Shown: positions 1 to 13,509 of the stretch, piece after piece
Layout: each line of letters opens with the position of its first letter
How positions within the stretch are numbered: the stretch's first letter is position 1
Origin: Takashimella koratensis
Lineage: Eukaryota > Basidiomycota > Tremellomycetes > Trichosporonales > Tetragoniomycetaceae
Direction of reading: 5' to 3'
Length of the DNA: 64,000 bases
NCBI GenBank assembly: GCA_003116875.1
Contig: BCKT01000006.1
Location: 744,001-808,000 of the forward strand
Translations under genes and position numbers: made by a program
Notes under the pieces: model-generated
Told to the model about the DNA's origin: nothing
The model's input: the letters and a program-made list of their open reading frames with translations, nothing else
Database searches by the model: none

Positions 1-266
1 GGAACGAAACAAACCGGAGGGGACTGGGGGGATTTTGATCCCCTCAGGTAGGGCAAAGTCAGGAGTTGCACCCAATAAACCTGAGAAGTTGGGAAGTGGG
101 GAGACGTGTGTGGAAAGAGAGGATTGTTATGACAGTATGACATGCCATGCATCGTTAACGTTCGTATGCGTGTTCAACCTTCACTTGTCGTAAGGTCCAC
201 CCGTAATCAAAGTACAGACCAACCACTGCCAGCTACTCGTCCCTTACTTGCGACCCAGCGCTCTGA
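1..266. other. 3' flank of membrane-protein gene
   Basis: No gene is supported here. The stretch lies just downstream of the minus-strand stop codon at 267-269 and probably contains the 3' untranslated region of that gene. Confidence 0.4.
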
Positions 267-3200
267 TCACACCATGACCGCCTTTGACGGGTCCGCTGTC
301 CTCCTCACCGTCTCAAAGATCCTGAACAGACTAAGCACCATATTGCCCGCATACAACAGGAGCGCCAACAACGACAGGGCTATACACCCTACCTGTCTCT
401 GACACGCTGCTGCTGCCGTTGAACTCTCTATAACCTCGGCAGAGACCATGACGTGGTTTACCGCGTTCCCTGCTCCTCCTCTTCCCGAGGTCACCGAGCC
501 CGTGGTGGAATTGACGAGATCGTAGTAATCGATTCCAGAAGTCCACCACGGGTCCATAGGCGTACAATCCAATGGAGTCGAGATGTAATCGTTACTCGCC
601 AGACTAATAGCGGAGGACCAGAGAGAAACGAAGAGGAGATCCAAGCATACCCAAAGCATCTTGGAACGTAACCCCCAGAGACCGATGGGTCGGCCGAAAT
701 ATTCACGGTAGATCGCGGTGAGGCAGTGGACGATCGTGAATGAGGAATATGCCATGATGAGCGTTGTAGAGGGGCCGATTATACCGGGAGTAGAGAGGGA
801 AATGAGCTCCAGTCGGATCCGTACGGCGAGGGCTGTGTTGCGGAGGTGTCACGAACGAGCAAGTGAACAAATGTCAGCGTCGTCATCTTCAACAGCTTCC
901 TGTTTACTGGTGAACGCATCATAGACCAAGGAACGGTTGCAGATCTCAAACCACCGCCCCTTGCCCACCTCGGAACCACGACTCACCGAGAAGGGCGACA
1001 ATCACACCCAAGTTGAAGACACGAAGGTAAACCGTCACTCTCGCGTCTAGGAACAACGTTCGCCTAAACCTAGTCCTCCAATCCAAATCCTCGATATACT
1101 GTTTTCTAACCGCGCTCTTCCGTCCCATACCTCTTCTCCACCAACCCGAACCACCCAACAATCCCACTCCCTTCCCCGTTCCGGCTCCCCCTCTACCACC
1201 TGTCCCAGCCGCACCGTCCTTCTCTTTCCCTCTCCCACTCTTATCCGATACAATCGTCTCCTCTCTGACCAAATCCTCCTCCGCGATCCTATCAAACGGA
1301 TTGGTACTCTCTCCGACCCTATCCACCCTCCCACCTCCCCCTTCACTCATGATTGTCCCCAGACCCAACCCGGCACCACCTTCTGTATCCGCTTCGGCAC
1401 CTTGGTCGAACCCGCTTTCGCTAATCGAGCCGCGCTCGGCCTTTTCGCCAACAGTAAACCCTAGACCGCCGGGGGTAGGAGGGACTTGGGCGGTACGGTA
1501 CCGCCTATTCCTTGGTCGGCGTGACTTTGCTCGTTTCTTCGGTGCTGGTGCAGTAGATGGTGTCGTTGCTGTCCCAGCTCCAACCCTAGGAGTCTGAGGT
1601 AGGCCCGAATCACGGGTATCTCCGCTCCCTCGTTTCGCTTTCCCATTCACACCCCCACCTCCACTACCATTCGCGCCAGCGCCATCCCTCCCCTCGCTCG
1701 CCTTTCGAGACGGCGGCAACGCAATCGACGCAGCGAGCATCGACGCCGCACCTCCGTACTCCCCGACCCCTGTATTCCTCCTAGACGCCGAACGAGACGC
1801 AATCACCTCGTCATAGTTCCCGTACAGCGCGTCCTGCCAACTCCCCACATGCGGCCACCCATGTGCGAAATGTTCCGAGATCGGCGGGGGCAGTCTGATC
1901 CGTAGATTATGCGACTGCATTCTCCTCGCTCTTGGCCTTGTCGGGGTATGCGGCTCGTCGTCACCTTCTTCCCCGACACCTAGACCTTCACCCCCACTGC
2001 CACTAACCAGTACCCTGCGAGCCGTTGTTTCCGCCCGATCGCTACCTCCCGCCGCGGCGTCTTCGCTATCCTCGTCCCTCTCGTGAAGCGGGTGCGCAAA
2101 GGACGCAAAGATGCGCTGCCTCGACCTCAGCCTCGAGGGCGCCATCATCGCCTCCGAGTCGGTCAGGCTATCGTTCGTCCCGCGCTGGGCGATACCGGGC
2201 GCCGAGTTCTGACGCCGATATGACCTCCGTGACCTCGGCCCGGGAACAGTCAGCGGTGCTGCCGGATCGAGTGCGCGTGGGCCCGTCGTGATCAGGGCAG
2301 GAAGTTGGACGTTGTCAACGGGCGATGAAGGTGCAGAGCTGCTTCGCGCCATAGCTGGAGCAGTGGTCGGAACCGTCATATGGTCACTCGACATCCCGCC
2401 AGTCTCGAGGTCCATACCGGAGAGGCGCCGCAAGGTCTTCAAATTTGCCGGCCGGAGGTAGAAGGGTTGTTTAGATCCTCGAGAAGACGGTACAACCGCC
2501 GAGTTTGGTGCCGATGAGTTTCCCGAATCTTCCCTTCCTGAAGCCTTTCGTTTCTCCTTCTCCTTTCCCTTGTCCTTCGCACTCTCCCTGCTTCTCTCTC
2601 TCTCCCTCGCCCGGTCCCTCTCTTTCCCCTTCCGCCTAGCCACGGCACTTTCCCAGCCCGACTCGACCTCGCCGCCATTCTCCGCCTCCGACGCAGTCGT
2701 CGCGTTCGGCCGCCCGCGCTCCCCGATCGCGCGGAGCCGCTGCATACCGCGCTGCGTGAACGTCCACCATGGCGGTTCCTCGTCGCTGTCGCTGTCGTCG
2801 GAGGCGGACTCGGACCCAGACGACGAGGAGTAGCGCAGCCGAGGGCGCCGGCGTGGTGTCGCGGTCGCAGCTGCAGAAGCGCCGGGGGAGGATGCGTCCC
2901 CCGGGATCACAATAATGGGCGCCAGCTGAGGACTCGGAGGATCGAACTTTGCTGAGGCTGAAGGGGAAGAGAATCGTGCGCCGTGTGAAACGTGATCGAT
3001 CATGTATCGAAACGGGCGTACAAGGGGAATACGAGAACAAAGGGATAGTACCGGACAAAGTTGAGTTTAGCACAGCTGTGGTCGACAGTGGGAATGGATG
3101 AAAGCAAGAGTGACAAAGGAACGTGTGAGGGAAGATAGACGTACGAGGAACGGTTCGGACTCTGGGTCGAGTCGCACTGCTGGCCCGCTTGCTAACGGGT

Positions 3201-3349
3201 CCGCTGCCATTGCCGCTGGCGACACTGACACCGTTCACCGCTATCGACGGGTTGACATTCTGTTTACGGGCGCGGCTGACGCTTCGCGCTCGGTCTGCTA
3301 GCCGAGGTCTGCTTGACGAGGCCTCGGCGTTGCCGCTGATCGAAGTCAT
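267..3349 (-). CDS. Large disordered protein with C-terminal four-pass membrane domain
   Basis: Three exons joined at 3349-3145, 2957-987 and 832-267 give 913 residues. The introns (187 and 154 nt) have GTACGT/TTCAG and GTGAGT/ACAG ends and the phases fit. Residues 1 to about 690 are Ser/Arg/Gly-rich and look disordered, with several basic and Ser-rich runs that resemble phosphorylation targets. After a basic stretch (KQYIEDLDWRTRFRRTLF), four hydrophobic segments follow: around FNLGVIVALLALAV, TTLIMAYSSFTIVHCLTAIY, KMLWVCLDLLFVSLWSSAIS and VGCIALSLLALLLYAGNMVL. This resembles MARVEL/SUR7-style four-span proteins, but I recognise no named family. The likely topology is a long cytosolic N-terminus with a Cys-containing outer loop (DCTPMDPWW). 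It is divergent to APC8. The exon structure is well supported; the function is unknown. Confidence 0.82.
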
Positions 3350-3971
3350 CGATGCGAGTTATGTCGATCCGGTCACCTTTTTACCCGACGTACGCGATTC
3401 CTACAAGCGAGGAAGTATGAGGTTGTTGAAAAAATCCAGAGGGAAATGAAGACGGCAGTGGCCAAAGTGGGTAGATGCTGTTATCTGTTTCGAATCATGA
3501 GAAACGTGCTTTGTCAAGGCTTGGTGAGGAATGGGTGGATTTTTTTTTTTGTTTGGTCCCAAAGAGCTAGGACGAGTTGGCGGCGGAATCAATGATGGCG
3601 AGCAAACTTTGAGCAGAGGTGATCGCTAGCAAGGAGTGAGAGGGGTTCGACTACACCAGGTTGTCGTGAGGGTCCCTTGGACTCGCGCGGCGACAAACTG
3701 GGTCTGAATGGGAAGAGATGAGTGAGATTGAAGGTGTGACTTGTGAGATGAGGGAAGAGGAAGAGACAGGGGTAAAGGTCAGGAATCCAACACAAACAAG
3801 CAGCGATCCAGTCCAGTCCAGTGCAAATGGGGGTGTGCAGCATAGCAAAAGTGGGACCCTTTCTTTATCAAAAACCAGTCCTTATTGACAGCTCGATCGT
3901 CGCGCTCACCTCGTCTCTTACTCCTCTCTCAACCACCTCAACCCCTACTCTCCGCCTCTCACCTCACAAGC
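3350..3971. promoter_or_regulatory. Divergent intergenic region, membrane protein / APC8
   Basis: This 622-bp region separates two start codons pointing away from each other, so it should hold both promoters. A T-rich run sits at about 3541-3551. The APC8-proximal 100 bp is pyrimidine-rich (CTC-rich), typical of basidiomycete transcription start regions. No further motif could be assigned. Confidence 0.5.
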
Positions 3972-6539
3972 ATGGGGTCGATATCAGACATGTCGGTCGC
4001 TGCTCTCATGTCTCCCGCTGCCAAGATTCAAATGGCATACGATATCCGTCGGTCCATCCGAGAGCTGCAAGACCGGGGATTGCTCGTGGCTTCAAAGTGG
4101 TACGTCTAACCTGTCCAATCTGCTTGATCCCTTCCTTAACCTAACCATACCTCACCTCCTGTTTTTCTCTGCTCAACGTCGTCTGTGACACCTCACGCTA
4201 CCGACCCTGCTGACACGTCTCCTCCGTGTACAGGGCGTCAGAGCTCCTCGCTTCTTTACCCAAACAATACCGGACAGCTCCCAACCTGCCGTTCTCCCCA
4301 CCCCCTCCTCAGGCTCCTCTCCCCTTGCCCCAATCTTCACCCGCACACGGTGGGCCTCGCCCTTCTATCGGCGACTTTCTCCCGACACCAGGCGGGTGGA
4401 ACAGTGACCTCCACATGGACACGGACATCAATGCCGAGGCGGGCCCAAGTCGCCCTCGTACCCGGCACGGGGTAGAAATCGAGGAAGAAGATGATATCCT
4501 CGAAGAAGACGAGTTTCAGCTCGCCAAGAGCTATTTTGACATCAAGGAGCTCGATAGAGTTGTTCATGTTCTCCGAGACGCAAAGGGATCACGTGCGAGG
4601 TTCTTGCGATACTACGCCGCGTACTTGGTAAGGCCCATCCCTACCACTTCACTTCCAACTCGCTGACCTGACTCGTCTCTCATGCTGTAGTCTGCCGATC
4701 GGAAAGCTCAGGAATCGCTATCCCACTTCCTTGACAGCAAAGAAGAGCGTTCTCAGCTCTACCCAGCAGTCAACCAACTCCTCACCGAAATCAGGGACGA
4801 CAACGACCCTTACCTCGTCTACCTGCGAGGTCTGATGCATATGCGCCTTGAACAGCGCGAAGAGGCTGTCGAGTGTTTTGTCCAGAGCGTCAAAGACAAG
4901 CCGTATAACTGGAGCTGTTGGAGCCAGTTGGCCCAGGTAATCAATTCGGCAGACATGGTAAGTGCTCTTGTTATACCCAGTGCTCGCGTTCTCCTAAAGT
5001 GGGAGAAGCTTAAAGTGGAGACATTGCTTACCCACTACACAGTTTATTGACGTCAAGGAACGGATGGAACCATCAGTCATGTTCTCGTTCTTCGCCATCA
5101 CCGCGATGCTGGACCTGCATACCGCTACAGAGCTCGTGATCGGGATCATCCAGGAGCTTCAGGAGGTCTTCCCTACGAGCTTACACCTTCAAGCTCAACG
5201 CGCTTTGGTCATGTATCACATGCGAGGTGAGCATCTCTCTCTTCATTCGACCATCAATCAGATATGCAGATGTCGTGAAACTAACTGTCTTTGCGTAGAC
5301 TTTGAAAATGCGGAGAAAGAGTTTGACAAAGTCCAACGCGCCGATCCGTACCGTATGGAAGACATCGATATCTACTCCAACATGCTCTACGTGATGGACA
5401 AGCGGGCAAAGCTTGGTAAACTAGCCCACGAGTACGCCGAGATAGACAGAAACCGACCCGAGGTGTGCTGTTTAATCGGTGAGTGCTTTGCCCTATAGTC
5501 GTTACACCTTTTTCTTGACACTTGATTGACTTGGATTTCTTCAGGAAACTACTACTCATCTCGATTGGATCACACCAAAGCAATCACGTATTTCAAACGA
5601 GCACTCACCTTGAATCGCGAATACCTCCCGGCTTGGACGCTCATGGGCCACGAGTTTGTCGAATTGAAGAATTCGCATGCGGCAATTGAGGCGTACAGAA
5701 GAGCTATTGGTGAGCTGGCTTGAATCTACCTTTCATCTACCTTTCGAATCGCGTGAGCTCACACTGTCGCAGATGTCAACGCGAAAGACTATCGTGCGTG
5801 GTATGGTCTTGGACAGGCGTACGAGCTGCTCGACATGCCGATGTATGCTATCGAGTACTACAACCACGCCACGTCTCTGCGGTGAGTCCGGTTCTCCTCT
5901 TCCTTTCCACTCCTTCCACACCACAAAAAAGAGCGCACAGACTAATCTTGACTACCAATGTACAGCCCGTACGACTGCAGGATGTGGCAAGCTCTTGCAA
6001 CGGTGTATGAGAGCCTCGACCGACTCTCCGAGACGATTCAATGCCACACGCGCGCACTACTCGGTGCCGACCGCCTCCAGACTCCCGGAATTCTTTTCAA
6101 GCTCGCGGCACTCTACACCACCGTTGCCACTCGGCGCGCACACGAGCAGGGTCGCGGGCGTGCTGGGACTTCTAGCTCGGGTGCAGGCCCGGCGGGGGGA
6201 CAAGGGTACGCCCACGTGGTGGTTTTCAGCCCCGAGGCTGTGGAATGTCATCGAAAAATCCTGGCACTCGGGGAACAAGCGCGGTCGAGCGTCGTCGAGC
6301 TTGCAGCGAGTTACCTAGCTGTCGCGGAGTGGGAGGCTCGAGAGGTGGATAGCGATAGCGAGGTGGCGATTCGGTACGATAAGGCCAGTGGATCAGGAGA
6401 CGAAGATGGGGCGCAGAGAGGAGACTGGGCACTTGCCGCGCAGTATTTGGAGAAAGTCGCACAGAGTCATGCGGCTCAAAGAGATAGAGCGGCCGAGTTG
6501 CTCAAACAGCTCAGACTGCGTGAAGCAAGGCATATGTAG
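3972..6539 (+). CDS. CDC23: Anaphase-promoting complex subunit 8 (Cdc23), TPR protein
   Basis: Eight exons (3972-4099, 4234-4627, 4691-4957, 5043-5226, 5299-5478, 5545-5709, 5773-5881, 5966-6539) encode 666 residues. The N-terminus ([25 protein letters not shown]) is the Apc8 N-terminal domain; residues about 95 onward form TPR helices. The stretch reading [20 protein letters not shown] is a hallmark of Cdc23/APC8. In the family, APC8 is a TPR scaffold of the APC/C ubiquitin ligase in the nucleus and contributes to co-activator docking. The fungal-specific insert around residues 60-90 is Pro-rich, and an acidic patch ([13 protein letters not shown]) follows. All junctions keep phase and conserved sequence runs across them. 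It converges on TSC2, with stop codons about 230 bp apart. Confidence 0.95.
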
Positions 6540-6768
6540 GGTAGTATCAGTAAATGGAGATAGGAGAATGTGATATTTGCATACATGATTTCTTTACCCA
6601 AGTGCACGGGACTAGGTATGTACAAATCTAGCATGATGTTAGGGGCATGGGATTGGACCCGGTCTGACATAGGATATGGTGTGTACTAAGCTTGCATGAG
6701 CTTATTTTGGGATTGATAGGATGTGGGATTCGTCGTGGGACTGAGGTTGTGATCCTCCAAGACCAACT

Positions 6769-9700
6769 TTACTCCTGGGACGAGAAGACACGAGTAAAAT
6801 CACGCAACAATTCCTCCTTCATCCCCGGGTCCGCCGGCATCTCAATTGGGGGCAACATTTCTCTTATCCGATTGATCGCCCTTAACCTCGATCGCCACGA
6901 GGTGATATACTCTGCCGAAGCGGCGTCGGGAGCTTGTCGGATATGCATGAACCTCGCTGCCATATCGTTGGCGTGATGTGCAATTTGTCGAACAATGATC
7001 GGTAAAGTCTTACGTGAGACGAGTTTGTGTTCACCGATCGGGCTGAATTCGGGAATCCCGGGAGCGCGCTGAATGGTTACTTTGAAGAAATCTTCACCGT
7101 CGTCGGCCCATTCTCCACCACCTGGAACCCCCGCGCCGCCGCCGCCGCCTCCTCCACCGCCCGAGCCGGGTCCGGATCCAGCGGCGATACTCGCGTTCAG
7201 CGCATTGAGAACCGTCGATACCCCACCTCCGACCGCCCCGTCGCTCGTCGCATGTGGGGAAATCACAATATTGACAAAGTTGAACGCCGTCTTGACTGTA
7301 TCGAAAGCGAAATCTCCACCCGATTCGTTATAGACAATCTTTACGAAATCGTTGCCCACCAGCCGTTTCTTGTTGGCGTACTCGGGTTGGTGAGGGAGGT
7401 TGGGCATCATTGTGGGCGCGTGGAAGATCATTTGGGATAAATCGTCCCACCATGCGTAGGCGTAGGCGCCGTCGGTATCATTCTCTCTGTCCAAACCGCC
7501 AGTAAAAACGTCGACTTGGCCCTTGAGTCGGATAATCCGGCCTAGTCCAGCCAAAAAGTCAAGATACAGCGGCGAGCCGTCGACGTTCCCAAAGATGTCC
7601 GTCTCGTTCTTCTGCCCGGGGCCGACATACAGTACCGCAATCTTATACGTGTCAATAACGACGGTATTGTCAATCCCACGGAGCGCGCGGTCGAATTTCG
7701 CATCTTTCGGGATCATACGGCCACGAGGAGTGTCGAGTGACGCGTTTGGGTAAGACGAGAGCAGTTGGAGGGCGAGGAAACTCGGCTCGATAGAGACGTC
7801 TTTACGGCGTTGAGAAGGAGTCGCACCGCTCCAGATGTAACCCTGGAGAGAGGTCGCGTCAAAGTCGCCAGTGGGAGGAACGGGTGATTTGACAGATACG
7901 ATCGAGCGAGGGTCCAGGGGTGATGAAGATGAGGCGGGCTCTCCCTGAAACAATGTTAGTTCAACAGTCGGGAATGAGCGCTCAGTCACACTTACCTCAA
8001 CGACAACTCGAACTTCCTCAAAACCCGCACCTCCCTCCTTCTCCGAGTCGTTCCCCTGTCCACTCTCTCCCTTTCCCTCCCCACTTTCCGCAACCTTCTC
8101 TCCTTCCCCTTTCCCCACTGGCTGATCCTGTACCTCCGCACCTACTTCACTCTCTTTACTATCCCCAATCATCGGCATCTTTCTCTCCCTATTCGCCATC
8201 AAGAACGCCGGCAATGATGTCAGATCCGCATCCGCTTCTCCAATCTCTAGCAGCGGTACGTTCTCCAATTTACACACGATCGCCGTCGACCCCGTCGGCC
8301 TGGTCGTTGAGATCGTCGCCCACCCGCTCCTCTGGTGTGCGCGGATGGTCACGATCGCGCCTCCGAGTAACCACGATTGCGAGCGCAGGTCCGCACCACT
8401 TCCGGGTTTGTCCTCGTCGCTCGCCATGACCATCTCAGAGAGGAACGAGGTCGCCGGTTTCGGGTCTGCATTGCCGTACGTGTACCTCGCCAACCAATCG
8501 AAACACACTTCGGCACGCTCGTCCACCGGCGCGCGCTGGGACTTTGAACTGATCAACCCTCGGGTGAGCTCGCTGACGTGTCGAGGCCGCTCGGCAATTC
8601 GAAGCGCCATGAACCATACGTAAATGGTATGATACGCGAGCCCTATCACATGCTGTGACAAGGTAAACGTCTCGCGCGAGAGGTTGAAATCAATCGGTTG
8701 GTCCGATCGCGCATTATGTTCCGCAATGTATCCGACAGACACGGCAAAGACGAGTCGGTATTGGTCGTCGGTGAAATTGCGGTATAGCGATGGTGTATGG
8801 CCGAGAGCTATGAGGAACTCGAGGATATGCACAGCGACAGCTGGGGTGGATAGGATTTGCTGAGTTTTTTGGATGATGGAGAGCAAGTGCCTAGCGACGT
8901 ATTGTTCGAGTTCGAAGATGCAGATAGTGAGGGATTGGAGGCAGGGTTTGGCCAATACCGCGTTGCCCTCGAGACCACCGACGAAAGCGGCGACGAGCCG
9001 ATCGCACTCGGATCGATCGAAGACCCCGCGATACGAGATCAACACCGAGATTGACGCATACGCCGCCGCGTTGATATGTGTCCGCTTGATAAACGACGGG
9101 ATATGGAACCTTCTCTCCCACCTGTTCTCCGTGGCAAGTACACCTTCACACAAGACCTGAAGCAACATTTTGACTTCTCTTGTCGCTCGTCGGCCGTGGA
9201 AGAAGTACTTGTTACCTAGTTGGAGGGGGATATGGCAGAGGACGTAGGAGACAAGTTCCCAGTCATGTTCCCATCGGAGGAGACCGTTGAGGACGCGGAC
9301 GTACTCCGAGACGGGGAGCCAGACGCCCTCGACAGCTGGCGCGTCCTTGTCACGCAACGAAGGGTGATTCGGGTCGTACGTTGTCATCCCTTCGCTTGGG
9401 TGCATGTCGGGCGGCAACTCGCATGGCAGCGTCTCGGGGAGACACCATAGTGGGTTGTAGGATTTCGTATCGGTCGTGCTGTTGACAATCGGCGCTTTCG
9501 ACCTGGACCGACTCGATCGGTTCCGGCTCGTTTGGTCGGTGGTACGTGGTGCGCGACCTCTTTCTTCCGACTCGGTCCATCCGGCCACTGGTCCTGTCCT
9601 GTTCCGCCGCCTCGCCTCCTCCTGTTCCATCGCAGTGCGTACAACCGCCTCGGTCTCCTTCGTTCGATACAGCGTCATCGCGAACGGTGCGATAAACCTC

Positions 9701-12700
9701 GTGATATCTGAGCGGAAGTAGATACGGTGTTTGCGGTCGGCGCGGAGACGCATCGACCATTGGAGGATGAGCACTCTGGCGCGTGGGCAGCGGGCGGGGA
9801 CTTTGGCCATGGCATCGTCGGCCATGGGGAAGAGGAGGTTGAGCAGGTCGCGGTAGATCGTGATACTACGTGATGAAGCCGGTGTCCGAGCCGTTCCTGT
9901 CCGGCCGTCCCCGCCAACCAGGTTCTGAGGGGGCGAGAACGTTAGGCGCGTGAAGATGGCGATGAGTGAGGCGACGGCACGAAGAGATTTGCAGTTGGCG
10001 TGAGGCTGGCCCCCGCTCGGTCCCGAAGTGTGCGGTGACTGCGGCGCGGTCTGTCCTTGGTTCTGAGCGTTCGGAGGCGACTGGGCAGCGTGGGGAGATG
10101 GCGAAGGGTCCTCTGATCCCGCAGGAGACATCGGTGACGATAACCCAGACAGTGTCGGCAGCTCTTTAGGCTTTTGCGTCGGCGATAATGTGCTCATGAT
10201 CGTGCGTAGACTAGCAGCCGCAGCTTGATCGCGTGACCGGTTCTCTTTGTGAGCTGCCACACCTTCTGTCCAAGTGGCTGAGATCCCATGCCCACTCGAA
10301 GGCGCGGGGACCTGAGGCGAGGTATCTTTGCACGGCCCCTCGGTCGCGAGCTTGATGATCAGTGCTCGAATAGCATCAAAGCTTCCTCCGCCTAGAGCCG
10401 CTTTTATCTCGTCACTCGGCAACGCGGCTGCGTCCTCGGCCTCGACTTCTTTCTGGTCCCTGCTCGCTCGGATCCTTCGCCGCTCTTCATCCTTCTCCAT
10501 CGTCTCGGCGACCGCAGCGCTGACCAGCACATCCAGTGCGCGGGCAACGATATCGTCATCGGTCTCCTCGGGTAACGCTTTCTCGAGGAACGGAACGATC
10601 ACCTGCTCGACCAGCTGTGCTCGATGCTCGGGAAGGTCTTCGACGTAGTTGTATATATCATGGAAGAGCATGTTGGTGACCCTGTTACGAGCAGCGGGAA
10701 GGTCACCCTCAAATGCTTCGAGCAGGCGCCAGGTGTTCTTGATCCACCCCGAAGTGAAGGGAAGACAGAAACATTCACGCTGGTAGTAATCAATGACAAC
10801 GTTGGCGTCCTCTTCGTCCAGCTCAAGGTCGAGCAGGAGGTCGATGTACTTGGGGTGGTAGAATGCCGGATTATTGCTTGACGATGCGTGTATGCGACCC
10901 ACGGCGACGGGTAATTGATGGACGATTGAGTCGAAGATCGACTGGAAACTGGAGTTCTTCACGTTTCTGTAATCGTTGAGTACAGATGTCAACGCTACTA
11001 CACGCCAACACGGGCAGAGACTCACTTTATAACCTGGAGCATTCCATCCAGTATCTCGCAAGCCGCTTCGCCTTCTGTCCACGCATCATCCACGACTGAC
11101 GGATCGATCTTCCCGCTCTCAAGATAAAACAAGTGGTCCTGCAAGAGCTGCAAGATCTCTGTATCCACTGGAGCCCACTTGATCCATTCTGCGGTCCTGC
11201 CATTGCCCGGGAATCGCGACGTTGACTGGGCAGCCACGAGCGATGGTGCGAGTCTTACGAGCGATAAATGTGCGTAGGACCCTTCACCTCCGCCGACTTG
11301 GAGGACGTGGTCGAGGTGTTGCATCGAGTACCTTGCCACGACGACTGCGCCTCTTGTAACCTTCCGCTCAATTTCGACGGACTTGCGACCTTCAAACTTG
11401 GACAGCAGCTTCCCCTCGAGCAGCTTCCGAAGCGCAAGTTCGCCCCGCCGCCCGCTTTTGGCGCTGAGCATGAGGAGGACGAGGTCGTACGCGACTGCCC
11501 AGGCAGCCTCTACGAGGCTATCAACGTCCGCCTGGCCGAAGCAGAAACAGAGGAACTCGAACATCTCGTCAAACAGATCGTCGGGGACCGACGTCTCTTG
11601 CAAGTACATGCTGATCATTGCGCACAAACTGGGCAGCGCGCGTGTCCATTTGGGCGCCGAGTGCGATGAGTGGATGGACGGGGTTTGAATCTGCAACATC
11701 GATCTCGGCGAGGCCGTCATCGTCGTAGCTGCGGAGAAAGACTGACGAAGCGCACGAGGAGTCATGGTCGGTGTTCCCGAGCCGAAAGACGAGCCCGTGT
11801 CTTTTCGAGGCCGCCGGATACTGGTCGACCGCTTGCCGGAGGAAGAGGAACCGAGGTCCGAGCTGAGAGGTACCGAGGTTGCCGCGGGCGAATTGAGAGC
11901 GGTGGATGCAGGCGAGTTGCGAGTCGCAGTGGTGGTCGAAGTTGCCTCGGGAGGAATAGCGAGCATCCCGGCCCAGAAAAACTCGAGGCATTGGCGCATC
12001 ACCGTGGATAGGTTGGCAGGGGAGAACAGGCCCACGTGGTTGTGTATGATTGCTGTGGCGAGGTCGATCATGCACGACGCAGCTTCTGCCGACGATGCGG
12101 GCCGGATTGGTGAGAACGGCTTAACTAGAGTTAGAACGCCATTGACTAGTATGGTTCGAATCAACCCACCTTTCCCTTCAACTCTTCCACAAGCGGCACC
12201 GCGTCTTCGCGCTTGCCGCACCAGATCAACCAGTCTGTCCTGAGCCTGACCAGCGACTTGAGCAAGAACCCTACGATCCCTTCCATCCCATCCACCTCTG
12301 TCCCATTCCTCGTGAGGGCCTTCAGCGCACCGACCTCTACGAACATCTGATCGTTCTGCGCTGTCCCAGGCGTCCCACCACTGGGGCTCGAGATGAGCTG
12401 GTACAGCGCGCGTGAGCTGATAGTCGGCGGGAGGTCGACGACGGACGGCTCGATAACTGATCGCCGGGGCGGGCAGGTCGCGATCAGCGCAGCGAGGAGA
12501 CGGATCGACGCTGTCCGTAGCGCGTAGTCAGATTTCGGGTCTGCAAACGACATGGCATGGGCGTAGAGGAGGCGCAGGTCGGACGGGTCGACAGCCGGTG
12601 GGTCCGGTGAGGTCGGAGAAAAGATGTCGCCCTTCTCCACCAGCAAGTTGGCGAGCCACACTGACGTCGCTTTGACGGTTTCTGCCAGCTCGGGGGTTGA

Positions 12701-13075
12701 CCGAGTCGATCCCGGCTCCATCAAGGAGAGGGCCTTGGAGATATCGAATGGCGTGGCGGGGGTTGTGGATGCAGACGAGGAGTCAGCGGCGACGGTCGCT
12801 GCGGCTTTGAGGGCAAACGAGTCATCGAGAGATTCTCGACGAGCTTCGGCTTGCTTGGACCGGGCAGAGGCGTCCAAAGTTTTTGAGGAAGGGGTGGAGG
12901 AGGCGACTCGTCGTCCGAACAGGTTGGGCAAGAACGAAAGCCCGCCGCCCCCGCTGCTGCTCCCTCCTGCCGCTGCTCCGGTCGCACCGGCGCTCGAACT
13001 GCCTGGTGTGCCCGGAGAATGCGAGCTCGAGCTGTGCAGCGCCGGGCGGTCCTTGGACCTCTCTCTGTCCGCCAT
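6769..13075 (-). CDS. TSC2: Tuberin (TSC2), Rheb GTPase-activating protein
   Basis: Four exons (13075-12170, 12119-11026, 10966-7996, 7944-6769) give 2048 residues. In this family tuberin joins hamartin to inactivate Rheb and restrain TORC1. The C-terminal Rap/Ran-GAP domain is clear from about residue 1740 to 1900. It contains KKRLVGNDFVKIVYNES, whose GND asparagine (about residue 1855) corresponds to the catalytic 'Asn thumb'. The N-terminal two thirds are helical-repeat-like with a Ser-rich start. A Gly-rich linker (GSGGGGGGGGG) follows the GAP core, and the protein continues to RDFTRVFSSQE. The last intron (7945-7995, 51 nt, CTAAC branch site) has no stop and is a multiple of three, so unspliced RNA would add 17 residues. 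The start is the first ATG after a divergent region shared with COA6. Confidence 0.93.
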
Positions 13076-13509
13076 TGCATGCAGGTCCCTTGAGTCAGCT
13101 GGCTGGGGACTGTTGAGACTGGGGGACTAGAATGGGCTGCGGCGAGAGTAAAGGTACAAGTTGAGGTAGCCGGGGGGAAGACGTGGAAAAGGGGGCGATG
13201 AGAATGAGCGGAGCCGCGGGTGACCCCGGTACGAGAACAGGCGATGCGGATGTCGATTTCGGTCGCGATAAGATGATGTCCTGTGCTGTGACTATGTCTG
13301 TGAGTGATCTTCTGGGGTTAGATGGTGGGTGGTGGATGTCGAGTGAAAGGATTGAATGGACCACAGGGGAATGATGAATGTGAGGGGTCTTTACTAGGAT
13401 ACACACAGCATCCTGGCTCAAATTACTAACAGACACACCTAATACCTCGCCCATATTTTGTTGCCCTTGTCCTCGCCTTCTCCTCTCTCCTCCTCTCTCC
13501 TCGCCTACA
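13076..13509. promoter_or_regulatory. Divergent intergenic region, TSC2 / COA6
   Basis: This 434-bp region lies between two outward-pointing start codons. The 50 bp before COA6 are a CT-rich tract (13456-13508). No TATA element could be assigned to either gene. Confidence 0.5.
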
